Of a stretch of 64,000 nucleotides of DNA, positions 18,264-28,178 are shown piece by piece (positions within the stretch are counted from its first letter, which is position 1; every line of letters begins with the position of its first letter). Source of the stretch: Rhodobacter xanthinilyticus (GTDB lineage Bacteria > Pseudomonadota > Alphaproteobacteria > Rhodobacterales > Rhodobacteraceae); the NCBI RefSeq assembly GCF_001856665.1, contig NZ_CP017781.1, forward strand, positions 2,389,501 through 2,453,500. Direction: 5' to 3'. Both the position numbers and the translations under genes were made by a program. The notes beneath the pieces are model-generated. The model had not been told where the DNA came from. It saw only the letters and a list, made by a program, of their open reading frames with translations, and did no database searches.

Positions 18264-19865
18264 TTACTTTGCAAGCTCGCCCGCAAGCGCCCGCTTCATC
18301 AGCGCAATCGTCTCCGGCACCCCGAAAAGCGCGATGAACCCGCCAAACCGCGGCCCCTGGCTTTGCCCCAGAAGCACCTCGTAAAGCGCCTGGAACCATT
18401 CGCGCAGGTTCTCGAACCCATGCTCCTTGCCGACCGCAAAGACGATCGATTGCAGCTCCTCCGAAGGGTCGGCAAAGACCTCGTGCAGATCCTGCGCCGG
18501 CAGCGCCTCGAGCCGCCCGACCAGATCCTCGATCGCCGCCCGCTCCGCATCCGAAGGCAGCCGGAAGGTCAGCTCCGGGCGCACGAAATCGTGGAAATAG
18601 CGCACCGCAAACCCCGCAGCCTGATCGAGATCGGGGTGCGTCTCGGGCGCGGCCTCGGGCGCATAGCGCTTGATGAAGCCCCACAGCCCCGCCTTGTCGA
18701 CCGCCCCGGCCACCGAGGCGAGATTGAGCAACATCGCAAACGGCACCACCATCTTGCTCTCCGGCGGGTTGCCGCCATGGATATGCCAGACCGGGTTGTT
18801 CACCTGCTGATCGATGTCCTGCGTCGGATAGGCGCGCAGCTGCTGGTGATATTCATCCACCATCTTCGGGATCACATCCCACCACAGCCGCTTCGCCGTC
18901 TTCGGCTTCAAATACATGAAATAGCTCAGCGATTCCGTCGAGGCATAGGTCAGCCACTCGTCGATCGAAAGCCCGTTGCCTTTCGATTTCGAGATCTTCT
19001 CGCCGCTCGCATCGAGGAACAGCTCATAGGTGAAATGCTCGGGCGCGCGCCCGCCCAGCACCCGGCAGATCCCGTCATAGATCGGCGTATTGGTGCTGTG
19101 GTCCTTGCCATACATCTCGAAATCGACATCGAGCGCCGCCCAGCGCGCGCCGAAATCGGGCTTCCACTGCAACTTGACGTTGCCCCCGGTGATCGGCAGC
19201 GTCCACTCCCGCCCGTCCTCGTCGTCGAAGGTCACCGTGCCCGCCTTCGCATCGACCGCCTTCATCGGCACATAGAGCACCCGCCCGGTCTCCGGGTGGA
19301 TCGGCAGGAAACACGAATAGGTCTGCTGACGCTCCTCGCGGAGCGATTTCAGCATGATCGCCATGATCTCATCATATTTCTCGGCCGCCTTGAGCAAGAT
19401 CGCGTCGAACTTGCCCGCCTTGTAATAGTCCGTCGCCGAGGCGAACTCATATTCGAACCCGAAGGTGTCGAGGAACCGGCGCAGCATCGCATTGTTATGA
19501 TGCCCGAAGCTCTCGAACTCCTCGAACGGGTCGGGCACCGAGGTCAGCGGCTTCTGGATATTGGCCTTCAGAAGCTCCTGGTTCGGCACATTCTCCGGCA
19601 CCTTCCGCATCCCGTCCATATCGTCCGAGAAACACAAAAGTTTCGTCGGGATATCCGAGATCACCTCGAAGGCGCGGCGGATCATCGTCGTGCGCGCGAC
19701 CTCGCCAAAGGTGCCGATATGGGGCAGCCCCGACGGCCCGTAGCCCGTCTCGAAGAGCACATAGCCCTTCTCCGGGGCCTTCTTCTCGTAACGCTTGAGC
19801 ACCCGGCGCGCTTCTTCAAAGGGCCAGGCTTTGGATTTCATCGCAGCGTCACGAAGGCTCGTCAT
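18264..19865 (-). CDS. lysS: Lysyl-tRNA synthetase, class I
   Basis: The 533-residue enzyme charges tRNA-Lys. It is the class I (archaeal-type) form found in many alphaproteobacteria, not the usual class II enzyme. HIGH is seen as GLPHIGT (about residues 41-47) and KMSKS as KISKSKG (about residue 290), with an alpha-helical C-terminal anticodon domain. ATG 19865 was chosen because GGAGAGGT lies 5 bases before it; the 15 extra N-terminal residues of the longest frame are not in the family. It is transcribed alone toward a bidirectional terminator. Confidence 0.95.
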   Translation of the reverse strand: MTSLRDAAMKSKAWPFEEARRVLKRYEKKAPEKGYVLFETGYGPSGLPHIGTFGEVARTTMIRRAFEVISDIPTKLLCFSDDMDGMRKVPENVPNQELLKANIQKPLTSVPDPFEEFESFGHHNNAMLRRFLDTFGFEYEFASATDYYKAGKFDAILLKAAEKYDEIMAIMLKSLREERQQTYSCFLPIHPETGRVLYVPMKAVDAKAGTVTFDDEDGREWTLPITGGNVKLQWKPDFGARWAALDVDFEMYGKDHSTNTPIYDGICRVLGGRAPEHFTYELFLDASGEKISKSKGNGLSIDEWLTYASTESLSYFMYLKPKTAKRLWWDVIPKMVDEYHQQLRAYPTQDIDQQVNNPVWHIHGGNPPESKMVVPFAMLLNLASVAGAVDKAGLWGFIKRYAPEAAPETHPDLDQAAGFAVRYFHDFVRPELTFRLPSDAERAAIEDLVGRLEALPAQDLHEVFADPSEELQSIVFAVGKEHGFENLREWFQALYEVLLGQSQGPRFGGFIALFGVPETIALMKRALAGELAK

Positions 19866-19973
19866 CTCATACCTCTCCGGGCGCGCCCGTCGCACCCTTT
19901 CGCGCCCCACCTATTGAACGGGGGGCCAATCGTCAATAATTTGCACCGCGTAACCCTTGAAAGGATGCGTTCC

Positions 19974-20396
19974 GTGCCCGACACCCTGCCCTCGCTCTCC
20001 CCGCAAGATGCGCTGATCGCCGTGATGGTGGCGGTCTCGGCCTCGGACGAAACGATCCGCACCTCCGAACTCGTCGCGATCGAGCGGATGGTGAACCACA
20101 TGCCGGTCTTCGCCGCCTATGATATCGACCGGATCCGCACCATCGCGCAGACCGTCTACGCGCTCTTCGAGGAGGAAGAGGGCCTCGAGGCGCTCTTTGG
20201 CCTCGTGCGCGAGGCGCTGCCCGAGAAGCTCCACGAGACCGCCTATGCGCTCGCCTGCGATGTCGCGGCGGCTGACGGCGTGCTGCACCAGCCCGAGCTG
20301 CGCATGCTCGAGGAGATCCGCGGCGAGCTCGCCATCGACCGCCTCCATGCCGTCGCGATCGAATGGGGCGCGCGGGTGCGCCACCTCACCCTCTGA
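19974..20396 (+). CDS. TerB-like (DUF533-type) tellurite-resistance family protein
   Basis: About 140 residues, all helical, with the TerB pattern ALIAVMVAVSASDETIRTSELVAIERM (first repeat with acidic DE/E residues) and ALACDVAAADGVLHQPELRMLEEI (second). The two acidic loops may bind metal. GTG 19974 is preferred because AAAGGA sits 8 bases upstream; ATG 19965, three codons earlier, has no spacing to that site. No other ter gene is nearby, so tellurite resistance is not implied; single TerB proteins are common in this group and their role is unknown. Confidence 0.8.
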   Translation: MPDTLPSLSPQDALIAVMVAVSASDETIRTSELVAIERMVNHMPVFAAYDIDRIRTIAQTVYALFEEEEGLEALFGLVREALPEKLHETAYALACDVAAADGVLHQPELRMLEEIRGELAIDRLHAVAIEWGARVRHLTL

Positions 20397-20524
20397 GCGC
20401 CTGAATAACTGCGAGAATTTTATCCTTTGAGTTTCGCGCCGGCGCCGTTTTGGCCGCCGGCGTTAACGTTTCAGTGGGACACCCCTGCTAACCCTTTCGG
20501 GAAACGTCAGCGGGAGGTCCGTCC

Positions 20525-21457
20525 ATGCTTGTGCCCGTGTCTGGTCTGTTCAAACCCTTCTCCGGCCTCGTCCTCGCGGTCGGTCTCGCGGCCGCGGCGC
20601 TGGCCCCGGCGCCGGCTTTCGCGGTCGATGCCGCCCCCGCCGCCCTGCCGCGCCAGCTCAACCTCGCCGGCCGTCAGCGCCTGATCTCGCAACGCCTCAC
20701 CGCCGCGGTCTGCTTCCTCAGCCTCGGCGTCGATACCGATGAACAACATCTGATCCTCCTCGAATCGACCGAGATCTACGCCAACACCTTGAAATTGCTG
20801 CGCGACGGCCACCCGGTCTTCGGCCTGCCCCCGGCCTCCGACCCGTCCCTGATCCTCGCCCTCGATCAGGCCCGCGTGGTCTGGAACGCCGTCGAACCCC
20901 TCGCCCGCCAGGCCCTCGACGGCAACACCGATCCCGCCATCCTCGAAAACCTCTCCTATCTGGAGCCCTCGCTGCTCTCCGCCTCGCAAGCCGTCGTCAC
21001 CGCCCTCACCGACCAGCTCGGCGATGATGTCAGCGAGGATGCCGATCTCGCCCGCGCCCTCGACATGGCCGGCCGCCAACGCATGCTCTCACAAGCCGTC
21101 GTCAAGGAGGCCTGCCTGATCTCGCGCGCCAATGTCTCGGAATTCGCCGTGCCGCCCCATGTCCGCGCGCTGAACAACCGCCTCGACCTCTTCGAGTTGG
21201 AAACCACCTTCCTGCGGGTCGGCGATGAAGAGCTCCAGATCGCCCCGCCGCCCAATCTGGCCACCGAAGAGGCGATCGACCGCGTGCTCACCGCCTGGCA
21301 AGACATGCGCGCGCTCCTCGATCCGGCGATCGAGGGCGAGAGCATGGGGATCGCCGAGCTCGACGACCTCGCCGTCGCCTATGGCGAGCTCCTGCCGCAA
21401 ATCGAGGATGTGGTGGCCGAATATGTCGCGGCCCGCGCCCGCCCGCCTCAGCCGTAA
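20525..21457 (+). CDS. Periplasmic protein with two PilJ-type (type IV pili chemotaxis transducer N-terminal) repeats
   Basis: The 310-residue protein has a signal peptide or anchor (about residues 8-35, ending near AFA). Two copies of the PilJ sensor helix pair follow: LNLAGRQRLISQRLTAA (about residues 44-60) and DMAGRQRMLSQAVVKEA (about residues 180-196). The same motif occurs in NarX/PilJ input domains, where it senses ligands such as nitrate. There is no methyl-accepting or kinase part, so this is a sensor domain alone, perhaps a binding protein for another system. The start has GGGAGG 9 bases upstream. Its last 10 bases overlap the convergent PBP4 gene. Confidence 0.82.
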   Translation: MLVPVSGLFKPFSGLVLAVGLAAAALAPAPAFAVDAAPAALPRQLNLAGRQRLISQRLTAAVCFLSLGVDTDEQHLILLESTEIYANTLKLLRDGHPVFGLPPASDPSLILALDQARVVWNAVEPLARQALDGNTDPAILENLSYLEPSLLSASQAVVTALTDQLGDDVSEDADLARALDMAGRQRMLSQAVVKEACLISRANVSEFAVPPHVRALNNRLDLFELETTFLRVGDEELQIAPPPNLATEEAIDRVLTAWQDMRALLDPAIEGESMGIAELDDLAVAYGELLPQIEDVVAEYVAARARPPQP

Positions 21458-22875
21458 AGCGCGGCCCAGCGCTCGATCAACCGGCTTTGCAAGATCTTCG
21501 AGCGCCGCACCCAGTCGCGCCCGCCCGCGGGCTGCTCGACCTGCGCCGCCGCGCGCCGCCGCGCGAGATCCCCGGTGAAGATCGCAAACACGAGTTCGGT
21601 TCCATCTGGCGCCGTCATATAGCCCGCAAGGCTCGAGACGAAATTCAGCGTCCCCGTCTTCGCATCGACCCGAAGGCTCTGATTTTGCAAGATCTTTCCA
21701 TCGTCATCGCGGAGCTTGAAACCTTTCATCAGGCCCCGCAACCCGACCCGCGGGCCAAGCGCCGCCAGCGCATGAACCATCTCGCTGGCCGAGATCCGCG
21801 TCTCCGCCCCGAGGCCGGAATGGTCGACAAACCGCGCCCCGCCGCCGCCCAGCCGCTGCGTCAACCACCCGCTCATCGACGCCCCCGAGCGCCCGAGCGC
21901 CGCCGGCGCACCGCGCGCCACACTCGTCGTCATCCCGACCGCCTCGGCGGTGACATTGGTCGAATATTTCAGCATGTCGACGAGGATCCGCCCGAGCGGA
22001 TCGGAGCCGCGCTCGACCAGGATCTCGCCGCGCGGCAAGCTGCTCACCGGCTGCGGCGCCGGCAGATCGAGCCCCTGCGCCCGCGCCAGCGTCTGAAACA
22101 CATCGCCTGCATAAAGCTCCGGGTGGCGCACCGGCAACCACCGGCTCCCACCGCGCCCCAAAGCCCCGGCCGCCACCGTCCAATGCTCCTTGCCGCCCTG
22201 CTCCGAATAGGTGAACAGCGGGCTTTGCCGCTGCGCGAGCGCCACATCGGTGCTGTAGGCCCGCGGCTGGAACCGCTCGCCCCGCGCATCCATCCCGAGC
22301 TGATAGCCGCTCCCCGCGCGCCGCCACTCGAAATACACCCGGTTGAAATTCAGGATCAGCCCGGACACCGAGGGGTTGTAGCTCACATAAACCGGCTGAT
22401 CGCCCGCGATCTGCGCCGCGTAAGGCAAGGCCCCGCCCCAGACGAGCAGCCGCCCGCGCACCGCGCGCACCCCCTTAGCGACCAGCCGCGCCGCGAGATC
22501 GCCCAGATCATCGGTCGAGAGCGTCGGATCGCCCCCGCCGGCCAGAACAAGATCCCCCTCGAGCGTGCCGCCGCGCACCGGCCCGGTCGCAATGACCCGC
22601 GTGCGGAACCGATACTCCGGCCCCAGCGTCTCGAGCGCATAAAGCGACGTGATCGCCTTCGCCGTGGAGGCCGGCGGCATCCCGAGGTTCGGGTTGCGCG
22701 ATTCAAGCACGAGCCCGCTCTTCAGATCGGCCACGAGATAGCTCACCTCGCCCGAAAGCCCCGCCTGCGCGACGAGATCCTCCGCCCCGCCCGCCGCCCA
22801 GCCGGCCCCCCCGCCAACCGCCGTCAGCGCCGCCGCCGACGCCGCGGTCAGGAAATGTCTTCGATCAATAGCCAC
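21448..22875 (-). CDS. dacB: D-alanyl-D-alanine carboxypeptidase/endopeptidase (PBP4 family)
   Basis: A 475-residue periplasmic class C penicillin-binding protein that trims and cleaves peptidoglycan cross-links. Its N-terminus, DRRHFLTAAS with a hydrophobic core, looks like a Tat signal. The three active-site motifs are STAK (Ser70-Lys73), YSTN (SxN, about residues 310-313) and KTG (about residue 410). The large insertion between SxxK and SxN is typical of PBP4. It is followed at 63 bases downstream on the same strand by nothing essential: nadD lies upstream of it in genome order but is transcribed separately or as a loose operon (nadD starts at 23547). Confidence 0.92.
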   Translation of the reverse strand: MAIDRRHFLTAASAAALTAVGGGAGWAAGGAEDLVAQAGLSGEVSYLVADLKSGLVLESRNPNLGMPPASTAKAITSLYALETLGPEYRFRTRVIATGPVRGGTLEGDLVLAGGGDPTLSTDDLGDLAARLVAKGVRAVRGRLLVWGGALPYAAQIAGDQPVYVSYNPSVSGLILNFNRVYFEWRRAGSGYQLGMDARGERFQPRAYSTDVALAQRQSPLFTYSEQGGKEHWTVAAGALGRGGSRWLPVRHPELYAGDVFQTLARAQGLDLPAPQPVSSLPRGEILVERGSDPLGRILVDMLKYSTNVTAEAVGMTTSVARGAPAALGRSGASMSGWLTQRLGGGGARFVDHSGLGAETRISASEMVHALAALGPRVGLRGLMKGFKLRDDDGKILQNQSLRVDAKTGTLNFVSSLAGYMTAPDGTELVFAIFTGDLARRRAAAQVEQPAGGRDWVRRSKILQSRLIERWAALYG

Positions 22876-22938
22876 GATTCGCCTCCGAACGCGATGATCC
22901 GTAGGCTAGGGCCGCCCCGCCCCGGCTTCAAGCCGCCC

Positions 22939-23547
22939 TCAGCCGCGCGGCTGCCAACCGCCCCGCGCCCGGATCGAGGAGGAGGAGAGCGGCGACATCG
23001 GCGCATCGAGGAAACACCAGGCCGGCGGTGCCGCCCCGGCGAGCGCCCGCGCCGCCGCCTGCGGCACCCGCGCCCCCGCAAAGATCCGCGCCGCCCGCGC
23101 GCCCTTGCCCGCCAGCCGCGAGCCCGGCCGCGCGATCACCCCCACCGGCACCATCGCCAGGATCGCCCGCCAGTCGTCCCAACGGTCAAACTGCACAAGA
23201 TTGTCCGACCCCATCAGCCAGACAAACCGCACCCCCCGGTAAAGCGGCAAGAGCCGGCGCAGCGTCGCCGCCGTGTAGCGCGTGCCGAGCCGCACCTCGA
23301 GATCGGTGATCACCACCCGCGGATCCGCCATCACCCGCCGCGCCTCGGCCATCCGCGCCGACATCGGCGCCGGGCCATGCTCTTTCAACGGGTTGCCCGG
23401 ACTGACCATCCACCAGACCTGATCCAGCCCGAACCGGCGCAGCGCCTCGCGGGTGATATGCGCATGCCCCTCATGGGCCGGGTCGAAAGACCCGCCGAGC
23501 AGTCCGATCCGCTGGCCGCGCGTCGCTATGGGAAAGCCCTGTCGCAT
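22939..23547 (-). CDS. nadD: Nicotinate-nucleotide adenylyltransferase
   Basis: A 202-residue cytoplasmic enzyme that adenylates nicotinate mononucleotide in NAD synthesis. It shows [14 protein letters not shown] (about residues 13-26, with the nucleotidyltransferase H-x-G-H-like site), [17 protein letters not shown] (about residues 110-126), and the late SSSSIR motif as [11 protein letters not shown] (about residues 184-194). The length matches the family. In many relatives rsfS follows nadD; here the PBP4 gene lies 63 bases downstream on the same strand instead. Confidence 0.94.
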   Translation of the reverse strand: MRQGFPIATRGQRIGLLGGSFDPAHEGHAHITREALRRFGLDQVWWMVSPGNPLKEHGPAPMSARMAEARRVMADPRVVITDLEVRLGTRYTAATLRRLLPLYRGVRFVWLMGSDNLVQFDRWDDWRAILAMVPVGVIARPGSRLAGKGARAARIFAGARVPQAAARALAGAAPPAWCFLDAPMSPLSSSSIRARGGWQPRG

Positions 23548-23618
23548 CGCCCTGCCTTACCCGATCGGCCGCGCGCAGAGAAAGCAAAATGTGACATCTG
23601 CACGACGACGGCGCCGCC

Positions 23619-24671
23619 TCAGCCCGCCTGCGACACCTCCGCATCGGGGCGCAGATCGCGCACCAACATGCACCGCCCCCGCCCGTTGCGCTTCGATTCA
23701 TAAAGCGCCGCATCCGCATCGGCGAGCATCGCCTCCGCATCATGGCTCTCATAATCGCTCGACACCGCGATCCCGATCGAGCCCGAGATCCGGCACACCG
23801 CCCCCTCCACCGCGATCGGCGCCTCGAGCCGCGCAATGATCCGCGCGCCGAGCGCCTTCAGCCGCTCGGACTGCAACGCCCCGCGCAACAGCAACACGAA
23901 CTCGTCGCCGCCCACCCGCGCCACGACATCGCCGCCGCGGGTCTCCTCGCGCAGGATCTGCGCCGCGCAGCCGAGCACATGATCCCCCGCCGCATGGCCG
24001 AGCGTGTCATTGACCGCCTTGAAATGATCGAGATCGAGATGCGCGAGCGCAAATGCCCCGCCGCCATGCGCCAGCCCCGCGATCGCCTTGTCGAGCGCCA
24101 GATCGAAGGCGCGCCGGTTCGCCAACCCGGTCAGCGGGTCGGTCAGCGCCTGCGACATCGCCGAGCGCCGCGCCTCCTCGAGCCGCCCGGTGAGCGCCTT
24201 CAACTCGCCCAGCACCGCCGCTTTCGCCTCGCGCAGGTAAAGCAGTTCGATCGCAAGGTCGGAAGGCGCGAAATCCGCCTCCGTCAGCCCGAAGATCCGC
24301 ACCGCATCCGCGATATGGATCCCGAAGGTCAGGTTCAAGAGCACGCCCTCGCGCCCGTTCGGCCCGATCTCCACCGCGCGCCCGCGCAAGCTGATATCGG
24401 GATGGCGCAGCAAGGACAGATGCAGCCGCCGACCCTGCGTCGCGCCCACCTCCCCCGCGCCAACCTCGCGCCGCGACCAGGCGCGACCGAGCTTGAAATG
24501 CGTCTCGAACCGCGTGCCGATCACATCTTCCCCGATCACCTTCGCCATCGTCGGCCCGAGACAGCGGATCCCGCCGTGCCGGTCGAGCCAGAGGAACATC
24601 GGCATCAATTGCCCCATCACCTCGGGCGGCAGCTCCAGCCGCCCCGATTCGAGCGCTCCATGCATGCTCAT
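23619..24671 (-). CDS. HNOBA-domain diguanylate cyclase (GGDEF)
   Basis: The 350-residue cytoplasmic protein has an N-terminal H-NOX-associated (HNOBA) PAS-like domain (about residues 12-150, with LMPMFLWLDRHGGI). A signalling coiled-coil (about residues 150-185) and a GGDEF domain follow, with the intact motif GGDEF near residue 253 and an RGGD inhibitory site the canonical distance before it. It should make cyclic di-GMP, with product inhibition. It overlaps the H-NOX-like gene by 4 bases (ATGA), the usual sensor-effector arrangement in which the H-NOX protein controls the cyclase. The upstream partner here lacks heme ligands, so what signal it carries is open. Confidence 0.9.
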   Translation of the reverse strand: MSMHGALESGRLELPPEVMGQLMPMFLWLDRHGGIRCLGPTMAKVIGEDVIGTRFETHFKLGRAWSRREVGAGEVGATQGRRLHLSLLRHPDISLRGRAVEIGPNGREGVLLNLTFGIHIADAVRIFGLTEADFAPSDLAIELLYLREAKAAVLGELKALTGRLEEARRSAMSQALTDPLTGLANRRAFDLALDKAIAGLAHGGGAFALAHLDLDHFKAVNDTLGHAAGDHVLGCAAQILREETRGGDVVARVGGDEFVLLLRGALQSERLKALGARIIARLEAPIAVEGAVCRISGSIGIAVSSDYESHDAEAMLADADAALYESKRNGRGRCMLVRDLRPDAEVSQAG

Positions 24672-25252
24672 GTGGCCCCCAGAGGTTGGGCGAGATCAAA
24701 CCCGCGCCCTTCGTTGAACGCGGCCTCGAGCAAGGTCACGCTGACCCGCTCATAACTCTCGCCGCCACCATCTTGCTCGATCAGCACGAGCGCGCCGTAA
24801 TCATCGGCCATCGCCCGCAAGAGCCCGGTCATCACCGCCCCCCAGCCCGGCATCGGCCCGAAGACAAAGAGCCGGAACTGCCCCCCGCCCTCGACCTCGA
24901 GCGCCAGCTCCGGCAGGTCGAGATCGGGCAGCGCCATCAGCGAGCGCCCCTGCAACTCATCGAGAGAAAACAGAAATTCCCAGTAATCCCCGCCGCCGAA
25001 CCGCAGCAGCCGGCGCAATTCCTCGATCGAGGCGAGATAGGCCCCGATATCCTCGAGCAACACCCCCCGCGGCCGGTCGAGCGCGCGCGTGGCCGCCCCC
25101 AGCAGCTCCTCGGTGAGCGCATCGTCATAATGAAGCATGGCCTCGAACCCCTCGGGATCGACGCCGATCTGTTGTGAAACCCTTACCCAGAGCGCCTGAC
25201 CGTAATTGTCGCGCAGGAACGACTGGATAGACTTGTTGACCAACCCGTGCAT
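24668..25252 (-). CDS. H-NOX (heme NO-binding)-like protein lacking the heme ligand
   Basis: The 194-residue protein starts MHGLVNKSIQSFL and has VDPEGFEAML, as in H-NOX/HNOB proteins, and follows the family to about residue 180. The position of the proximal heme His (LxxLHxxV in the family) reads LDELQGRS, with Gln101. The only two His residues are His2 and His41. The YxSxR heme-propionate motif is also missing; the corresponding stretch reads FRLFVFGPMPGW. It probably cannot hold heme in the usual way. It is coupled by a 4-base overlap to the HNOBA-GGDEF cyclase, so it still looks like that protein's regulatory subunit. Confidence 0.85.
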   Translation of the reverse strand: MHGLVNKSIQSFLRDNYGQALWVRVSQQIGVDPEGFEAMLHYDDALTEELLGAATRALDRPRGVLLEDIGAYLASIEELRRLLRFGGGDYWEFLFSLDELQGRSLMALPDLDLPELALEVEGGGQFRLFVFGPMPGWGAVMTGLLRAMADDYGALVLIEQDGGGESYERVSVTLLEAAFNEGRGFDLAQPLGAT

Positions 25253-25313
25253 GTGCCCTCCATGGGGTCAACTTAGTCCACGCACGTTAATAAAACGCCA
25301 ATTACCGCCGGGG

Positions 25314-27041
25314 TCAGGGCAAGATTGTTGCCTTTGCCCCGCCCAGATCGAGCGCCATGATCCCCGAGGGCACCAAACCCGCCCCGGAGGCGATCACCGC
25401 ATCGATCTGCGCGCCCGCATCCTCCTCGAGCTCCGGCGCGCCGCCGAACACCGCCGTCTCGCCGGCCTCCCACAGGCCCGCGCGCTCGACGAACCCCGCC
25501 CGCCCGAGCCCCGGATAGGCGCGCACCCACAGCACCAGCGCCTGCGGCGCCGCGCCCGAGAACGGCGCCAGAACCAGCACACAGCCCGGGTTGCCCGCCG
25601 GCGTGCGGCGCGCACAGCCCGCCCCGATATCGTCGCTCCAGCGCGCCACCGCCTCGTAAAGCGCCTCGGGCACCTCCGCGCCGGCCGGCAAGACCCGCAG
25701 CTCCTCACGCAGCGCCCGCGCCTGATCGACCTGCGCCTCGGTCGGCGGCGTCAGGTCATAGCGGCTGCCCGCCCGGTCGAGCCGGGCAAGCTGCGCCGCC
25801 AGATCGGGCGATTGCGCGGCCTGCGCGCGCAGCGTCTCGAGCGCGGCCCGCCCCGGCGCGCCCCAGTCATGCGCGAACTCCCAAAGCGGCAGCCGCGTCG
25901 CCACCTCCCCCGCCGCAAACCGCGCCATCTGCGAATTCACCGCGATCCGCTCCGGGCTGATCACCGGCGTCAGCCACAGCCCCGCCAGCCCGATCATCGC
26001 CACCGCCATCACGATATTGGCCCGCCGGATCCGCGCCCGCCAGCCGCGCATCAGCACCACCGCGCCGAGATAAAACGCCCCATAGCCCAGCGTGATCGCC
26101 GCCGCCGCCGCCGCCGCAACCCGCGCCGGCGTCCAGCCATATTGGCCCACCCGCTCGAGGATCGCCCAGCCCGCGATCACCGCCAGAACCGGCACGACCA
26201 CCGCCAGCCCCCGCGCCGCCCAGCTCACCACCGGCCCATGCGCCGCCTCGACATCATCCTGATCGACCGCGATCGTGACCAGCGACACCGCCACCACCGC
26301 CATCGCCAGCAGCACCCCCGCCGCCGAGATCGAGCCGAAGAGCTGATCGAGCCCGCGCAGCGGCAGCATCAGCAAGAACACCCCCACCAGCCCGAGCGCC
26401 ACCGGCGTCAACAGCCGCAACAGCCGCAACAACAGGTAAGGCGAGACGAGATCGGAGAGCTCGGACACCACCGCGAGCCCAAGCCCCAGAACCGCCCCGT
26501 TGAACACCGCAACCACCAGATCCTCGGAGAACAGCGTCTCGACGAGATCCACCCCCACGAGCCGCAACATCCCGTCGCCAAGGAAGATCACCACCCAGAT
26601 CATGCCCAGAAACATCGTCGCCGCCGCATAGCGCACCAGCACCGTCCAGCTCTCGACAAACAGCACCCGGTAATCGCGCCAGCCCGCCGTCTCGCGCGCC
26701 AGGGCCGCGATCAGAAACGGCACCGGCATCGCCCCCAAGACCGTCAGCGCCACCGCCACATGCCCCGCCTCGAACATCTCCCGAACCGAGGAAAACCCGA
26801 GCGATTTCAAGAGCGAAAGCCCCGAGACCAAAACCCCGAGCCCGGCCGCCGCCACGAGCGCGCGCCAGATCCCGAGCTCGCGCAGCATCGAAAGCGCCGC
26901 AAAGAAGAAACACGCCGCGAGGACCGCCAGCCCCAGCACGAGCCGCTCGCCATCCACCCGATCCGAGATCTCCCACACGCCCCAGGCCGAGGCCCCGGCG
27001 GCCGCGCCCAAAGCCGTGAAATGCAGACGTTTGACGAACAT
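25314..27041 (-). CDS. DUF4153 polytopic membrane protein
   Basis: A 575-residue inner-membrane protein. About 11 hydrophobic helices fill residues 1-370, and a soluble, probably periplasmic or cytoplasmic, C-terminal part of about 190 residues includes DIGAGCARRTPAGNPGCVLVL. It matches the DUF4153 family in layout; the function of the family is unknown. ATG 27041 follows GGAGGGCGCG; the 12 extra residues of the longest frame have no site. The gene lies 61 bases downstream of the H-NOX-like gene's start on the same strand but is transcribed independently by position. Confidence 0.78.
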   Translation of the reverse strand: MFVKRLHFTALGAAAGASAWGVWEISDRVDGERLVLGLAVLAACFFFAALSMLRELGIWRALVAAAGLGVLVSGLSLLKSLGFSSVREMFEAGHVAVALTVLGAMPVPFLIAALARETAGWRDYRVLFVESWTVLVRYAAATMFLGMIWVVIFLGDGMLRLVGVDLVETLFSEDLVVAVFNGAVLGLGLAVVSELSDLVSPYLLLRLLRLLTPVALGLVGVFLLMLPLRGLDQLFGSISAAGVLLAMAVVAVSLVTIAVDQDDVEAAHGPVVSWAARGLAVVVPVLAVIAGWAILERVGQYGWTPARVAAAAAAAITLGYGAFYLGAVVLMRGWRARIRRANIVMAVAMIGLAGLWLTPVISPERIAVNSQMARFAAGEVATRLPLWEFAHDWGAPGRAALETLRAQAAQSPDLAAQLARLDRAGSRYDLTPPTEAQVDQARALREELRVLPAGAEVPEALYEAVARWSDDIGAGCARRTPAGNPGCVLVLAPFSGAAPQALVLWVRAYPGLGRAGFVERAGLWEAGETAVFGGAPELEEDAGAQIDAVIASGAGLVPSGIMALDLGGAKATILP

Positions 27042-27119
27042 CGCGCCCTCCTCCGTTTGCGCCACGCTACCGCGCACCCGCCCCGAAGGCCAGCCCCGCC
27101 ACCGCGCCGCGCGCCCGCC

Positions 27120-27821
27120 TCAGACCGCGCCGCCCCCGATCCAGCAGGCCAAGCCGCCGATATCGGGCAAGATCACATCGGCGAGATCCGCAAGATCCTC
27201 GGCCCGCGCCGGCCCGGTGAGAACCGCCACTGCCTTCATCCCCGCCGCCCGCGCCGCGCGCAGGTCATGGCGGCTGTCGCCCACCATCGCGACACATTCC
27301 GGCGCCACCCCGAGCCCCGCCGCAAAGGCCAGAAGCGGCCCGGGCTCGGGCTTGGCGCCATGGCCGCTGTCATAGCCGAAAATCCGCTCGAACAGCTCCT
27401 CGACCCCGGCCGCGCGCAAATGCGCCCGCGCCGAAGCCTCGGAATCATTCGTGCACAGCCCAAGGCGCAGCCCGCGGGCGCGCAACTCGCTCAGACATTC
27501 CCCCAAGGGCACCGCCTCGACCAGCGGCGCCTCCTGCGCGGCGCGGTCGAGATCGTCCACCAGCGCGTCGAAATCATGGCCGGGCAATTCGGCCGCCAGC
27601 AGCCGCACCACCTCCTCCGAGGTCCCCGCGATCACCGGCGAGCTCGGATCGAACCGCCCCTGCGCGAGATCGAAGCGGATCGCGCCCGCGAGCCGCCCCG
27701 CCAAGGCCGCATCGCCCCCCCCGAGCCGCGTCACCACCCGCTGCGCCCAACCGCCCCAGGTCGCCTCAAAATCGAACAGCGTCCCGTCCTTATCGAACAA
27801 AATCGCACAGATCTGCGACAT
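27120..27821 (-). CDS. HAD-superfamily hydrolase, phosphoglycolate phosphatase-like
   Basis: The 233-residue cytoplasmic phosphatase has motif I FDKDGTLFDF (about residues 8-17, with nucleophile Asp and acid/base Asp), motif II LCTNDS, motif III Lys in GAKPEPGPLL, and motif IV VGDSRHDL. The alpha-helical cap follows motif I, as in Gph. ATG 27821 has GGGGGAGGAG 6 bases before it. The substrate could be 2-phosphoglycolate or another small phosphate ester. It is followed (upstream in coordinates) by DUF4153 at 78 bases and preceded by the DUF3572 gene at 16 bases, so it is probably co-transcribed with DUF3572. Confidence 0.85.
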   Translation of the reverse strand: MSQICAILFDKDGTLFDFEATWGGWAQRVVTRLGGGDAALAGRLAGAIRFDLAQGRFDPSSPVIAGTSEEVVRLLAAELPGHDFDALVDDLDRAAQEAPLVEAVPLGECLSELRARGLRLGLCTNDSEASARAHLRAAGVEELFERIFGYDSGHGAKPEPGPLLAFAAGLGVAPECVAMVGDSRHDLRAARAAGMKAVAVLTGPARAEDLADLADVILPDIGGLACWIGGGAV

Positions 27822-27837
27822 ATTCGCTCCTCCCCCT

Positions 27838-28116
27838 TCAGGTCCAGTGCCGCTGATCCCCGCCGCCCAGCACCGCGCGCGCCTGCACGAGCTCCTCGGG
27901 CCGCGCCCCGATCGCCTCCGCACAGGCGATCACCCACGCGTCACTTTGTAGAATGAAATCAAGGACCGAGGTCGCAAACCCGGGCTCCGCCGCCAGGGCC
28001 CGCACGCTCCCCGCATCCGCCCCCGACGCCCCCAGAAACGCGTCGAAAAGCTCATCCTCGCTCGCCAACCATGCCAAGGCGCGAATTCCCGTGACATGGG
28101 CGGTTTCCTGCTGCAT
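27838..28116 (-). CDS. DUF3572 protein
   Basis: A 92-residue helical cytoplasmic protein with the DUF3572 pattern: ALAWLASEDELFDAFLGASG (about residues 13-32), FATSVLDFILQSDAWVIACAEAIG (about residues 47-70). The family is limited largely to alphaproteobacteria and has no known function. It sits 16 bases upstream of the HAD phosphatase gene and shares a divergent promoter region with the PleD-like gene, an arrangement that is common in relatives as far as I recall. Confidence 0.82.
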   Translation of the reverse strand: MQQETAHVTGIRALAWLASEDELFDAFLGASGADAGSVRALAAEPGFATSVLDFILQSDAWVIACAEAIGARPEELVQARAVLGGGDQRHWT

Positions 28117-28178
28117 TGTCCGGCCCCGTTAAGATTTGTGAAAGAGTTTGTTAACCTATCGTGTAGCATATTCTAGAC

